NCBI RefSeq assembly: GCF_008830185.1
Contig: NZ_WAGX01000007.1
Span: 310,001 to 374,000, forward strand
Length of the DNA: 64,000 bases
Origin: Candidatus Galacturonatibacter soehngenii
GTDB lineage: Bacteria; Bacillota; Clostridia; Lachnospirales; Lachnospiraceae
Direction of reading: 5' to 3'
Part shown: piece by piece, positions 62,694 through 64,000 of the stretch
Layout of the letters: the number at the start of each line of letters is the position of its first letter
Position numbering within the stretch: position 1 is the first letter of the stretch
Program-made: the position numbers and the translations under genes
Notes under the pieces: generated by a model
Databases searched by the model: none
Told to the model about the DNA's origin: nothing
The model's input: the letters and a program-made list of their open reading frames with translations, nothing else

Positions 62694-63755
62694 ATGAAAA
62701 AGAAAAAGAAAATAATATTAAGCGGAATTTTAGTATTTATACTATTTATGGTGGGAAGTTACTTCTATAATAATATTACTTATATTGAGAACCCCCTTAA
62801 AAAAATGTATAGAGCTGGATTTGTTGAAAAACAAATAGAGCTAAAGGATGGCACCATATTAAATTATGGAGAAGGTCCAAACAATGGAAAAACACCGCTT
62901 CTACTCATTCATGGTCAAGGTATGTCTTGGGAGGATTATGCAAAAGTATTGCCTGAATTATCAAAGCATTACCATGTATACGCTGTGGATTGCCACGGGC
63001 ATGGAGAATCTGATATGAATCCTGAGAAATATTCGGCTAAAGAAATGGCGGAAGATTTTATAGAATTTATTGATGTAGAAATAGGGCAAAAAACAGTAGT
63101 TTCCGGTCATTCCTCAGGTGGAATGATTGCTGCATGGTTGGCTGCATATGCACCAGATCGTATACTGGGTACAGTTATTGAAGATTCCCCCTTCTTTTCA
63201 ACGGAACCAGGTAGACGAGAAAAAACATATGTATGGGTATATGGTTTTCAATTATATGAAGACTTTAAAAATCAAGATGAAGAGAAGGATTACTTCAAGT
63301 ATAGTTTAGAAAGAAGTTATTGGAGAAATATGTTTGGGGATTTTCTTTGGAATAAATTTTCTAAAGATGCAGTAGCATATCATAAAAAGCACCCTAATGA
63401 GCCTGTACACATAAAGTATTTACCACCACAGATAAATAGGATATTTGAAACCGCGACTTATCCATATGATCGCAAGTTTGGAGAAACATTTTATGATAAT
63501 ACCTGGTTTGAGGACTATAATCAATCCGAAGTGTTATCAAAAATTAAAAGCCCTACAGTATTCATAAAAGCTGCAACAAGTTACGATGGAGATTTACTAG
63601 TAGCAGCCTTATCGGATGAAGATGCTGATCATGTGATTGAGTTGTTGGAAAATGGAAAACGGATTAATGTGGATTCCCCTGGACACGATATACACTACGA
63701 TAAACCCGAAGAATTTATTGAGATTATGATTGAGTTCTTAGATGAAGTTCAATAA
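62694..63755 (+). CDS. Membrane-anchored alpha/beta hydrolase
   Basis: 353 residues. N-terminal helix (about 6-25). Hydrolase fold: oxyanion HGQGMSWEDY, nucleophile Ser in GHSSGG, late Asp (KIKSPTVFIKAATSYDGD) and catalytic His (PGHDIHYDKP). Substrate unknown; many are esterases or lactonases. Follows the XRE-AbrB gene by 78 bp. Confidence 0.8.
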   Translation: MKKKKKIILSGILVFILFMVGSYFYNNITYIENPLKKMYRAGFVEKQIELKDGTILNYGEGPNNGKTPLLLIHGQGMSWEDYAKVLPELSKHYHVYAVDCHGHGESDMNPEKYSAKEMAEDFIEFIDVEIGQKTVVSGHSSGGMIAAWLAAYAPDRILGTVIEDSPFFSTEPGRREKTYVWVYGFQLYEDFKNQDEEKDYFKYSLERSYWRNMFGDFLWNKFSKDAVAYHKKHPNEPVHIKYLPPQINRIFETATYPYDRKFGETFYDNTWFEDYNQSEVLSKIKSPTVFIKAATSYDGDLLVAALSDEDADHVIELLENGKRINVDSPGHDIHYDKPEEFIEIMIEFLDEVQ

Positions 63756-63980
63756 TGATATAGAAAGAATACAAAGATTGGATAAAAGAGTAATGAAATC
63801 AACGATTAATGAATTTTTAAAGAAGGTTAGGAACTTATAATCAATTAGATATGGGGAACTATCAATTTATTTTCAAAATGTAAATTGATAGTGGCTTCTA
63901 TATTTTAAATATTGAATCCATCAAACTATTGTGTTAAAATATACGTTGATAAAAATAAGAATTTAGGAGGAATCGAAAGG
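63756..63980. other. Intergenic region with hairpin
   Basis: CTATCAATTTA (63859-63869) pairs with TAAATTGATAG (63881-63891), a likely terminator for the hydrolase gene without a strong T-run. A promoter for the next gene (TTGTGTTAAAATA region near 63930) is possible. Confidence 0.4.
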
Positions 63981-64000
63981 ATGACAGCCTCAATACGTTT
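63981..64000 (+). CDS. Start of a gene cut by the window edge
   Basis: ATG 63981 (MTASIR...) with AGGAGG 10 nt upstream; only six codons visible, no identification possible. Confidence 0.4.

Noticed and set aside
1-64000. CRISPR array
   Set aside because: No regularly spaced direct repeats and no cas-like gene seen.
1-64000. tRNA or rRNA genes
   Set aside because: No cloverleaf with conserved GGTTCGA-type loops or rRNA text recognised by eye; attachment sites here appear to be in rlmD rather than tRNA.

Overview
The window looks like chromosome of a low-GC, spore-forming anaerobic Firmicute, most like the Lachnospiraceae/Clostridia. Evidence: AT-rich coding, strong AGGAGG-type ribosome sites, TTG/GTG starts, a spoVT sporulation regulator, mutS2, a YhaM-type exonuclease, Bce-type drug-sensing modules, and mobile-element genes (tnpV, ICE-type ParB/ParM, paired serine recombinases) typical of gut clostridia. 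No rRNA, tRNA or CRISPR array was seen.

Layout. (1) 0-6.3 kb: decayed pieces of a bacteriocin-type exporter, then a complete Bce-like module (response regulator, intramembrane-sensing kinase, ABC ATPase, large permease). (2) 6.3-9.4 kb: HAD phosphatase, nicotinate phosphoribosyltransferase (pncB), spoVT. (3) 9.4-18.9 kb: a BlaI/BlaR1-like regulatory pair with a small secreted protein, divergent from a class III lanthipeptide cluster. The cluster holds a trypsin-like protease, three short precursor genes, a LanKC synthetase and an ABC exporter; an XRE membrane regulator and a lipoprotein follow. (4) 19-34.3 kb: mostly housekeeping: two-component system, mutS2, an HtrA-like protein without a catalytic triad, yhaM, hypothetical membrane and secreted proteins, an MFS transporter, an acetyltransferase and rlmD. 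(5) 34.3-61.9 kb: an accessory island directly after rlmD. (6) 62-64 kb: an XRE-AbrB regulator, an alpha/beta hydrolase and the start of another gene.

Two systems stand out. First, the lanthipeptide cluster. All three precursors carry the class III leader motif (L-x-LQ-x-L) and a core with two labionin-type motifs in the same order, Ser-x2-Ser-x2-Cys then Ser-x2-Ser-x3-Cys. LanKC is interrupted by a one-base frameshift at a run of seven T. The exporter has no peptidase domain, so the adjoining trypsin-like protease is the obvious candidate for leader removal.

Second, the island. It is cut into modules by five degenerate copies (40.6, 44.0, 47.8, 51.1 and 61.9 kb) of a short segment that reads, always on the + strand, as the C-terminal tail of an RlmD/RumA-type rRNA methyltransferase (...HVEcVxLMSRV...), centred on an imperfect CTCAA...TTGAG dyad. 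I read these as attachment-site scars from repeated insertion of serine-recombinase elements at the 3' end of rlmD. Cargo by module: a 1930-residue Cap4-like nuclease/STAND ATPase (anti-phage, Avs-like); a MerR-controlled BcrA-type ABC exporter; a WYL regulator with a short UvrA-like ABC protein; a MerR/TipAS regulon with a DUF2268 protease and a flavodoxin; and an ICE remnant (parB, tnpV, parM, IS3 insertion, two recombinases) carrying small cargo genes. Modules two and four look like diverged copies of one ancestor.
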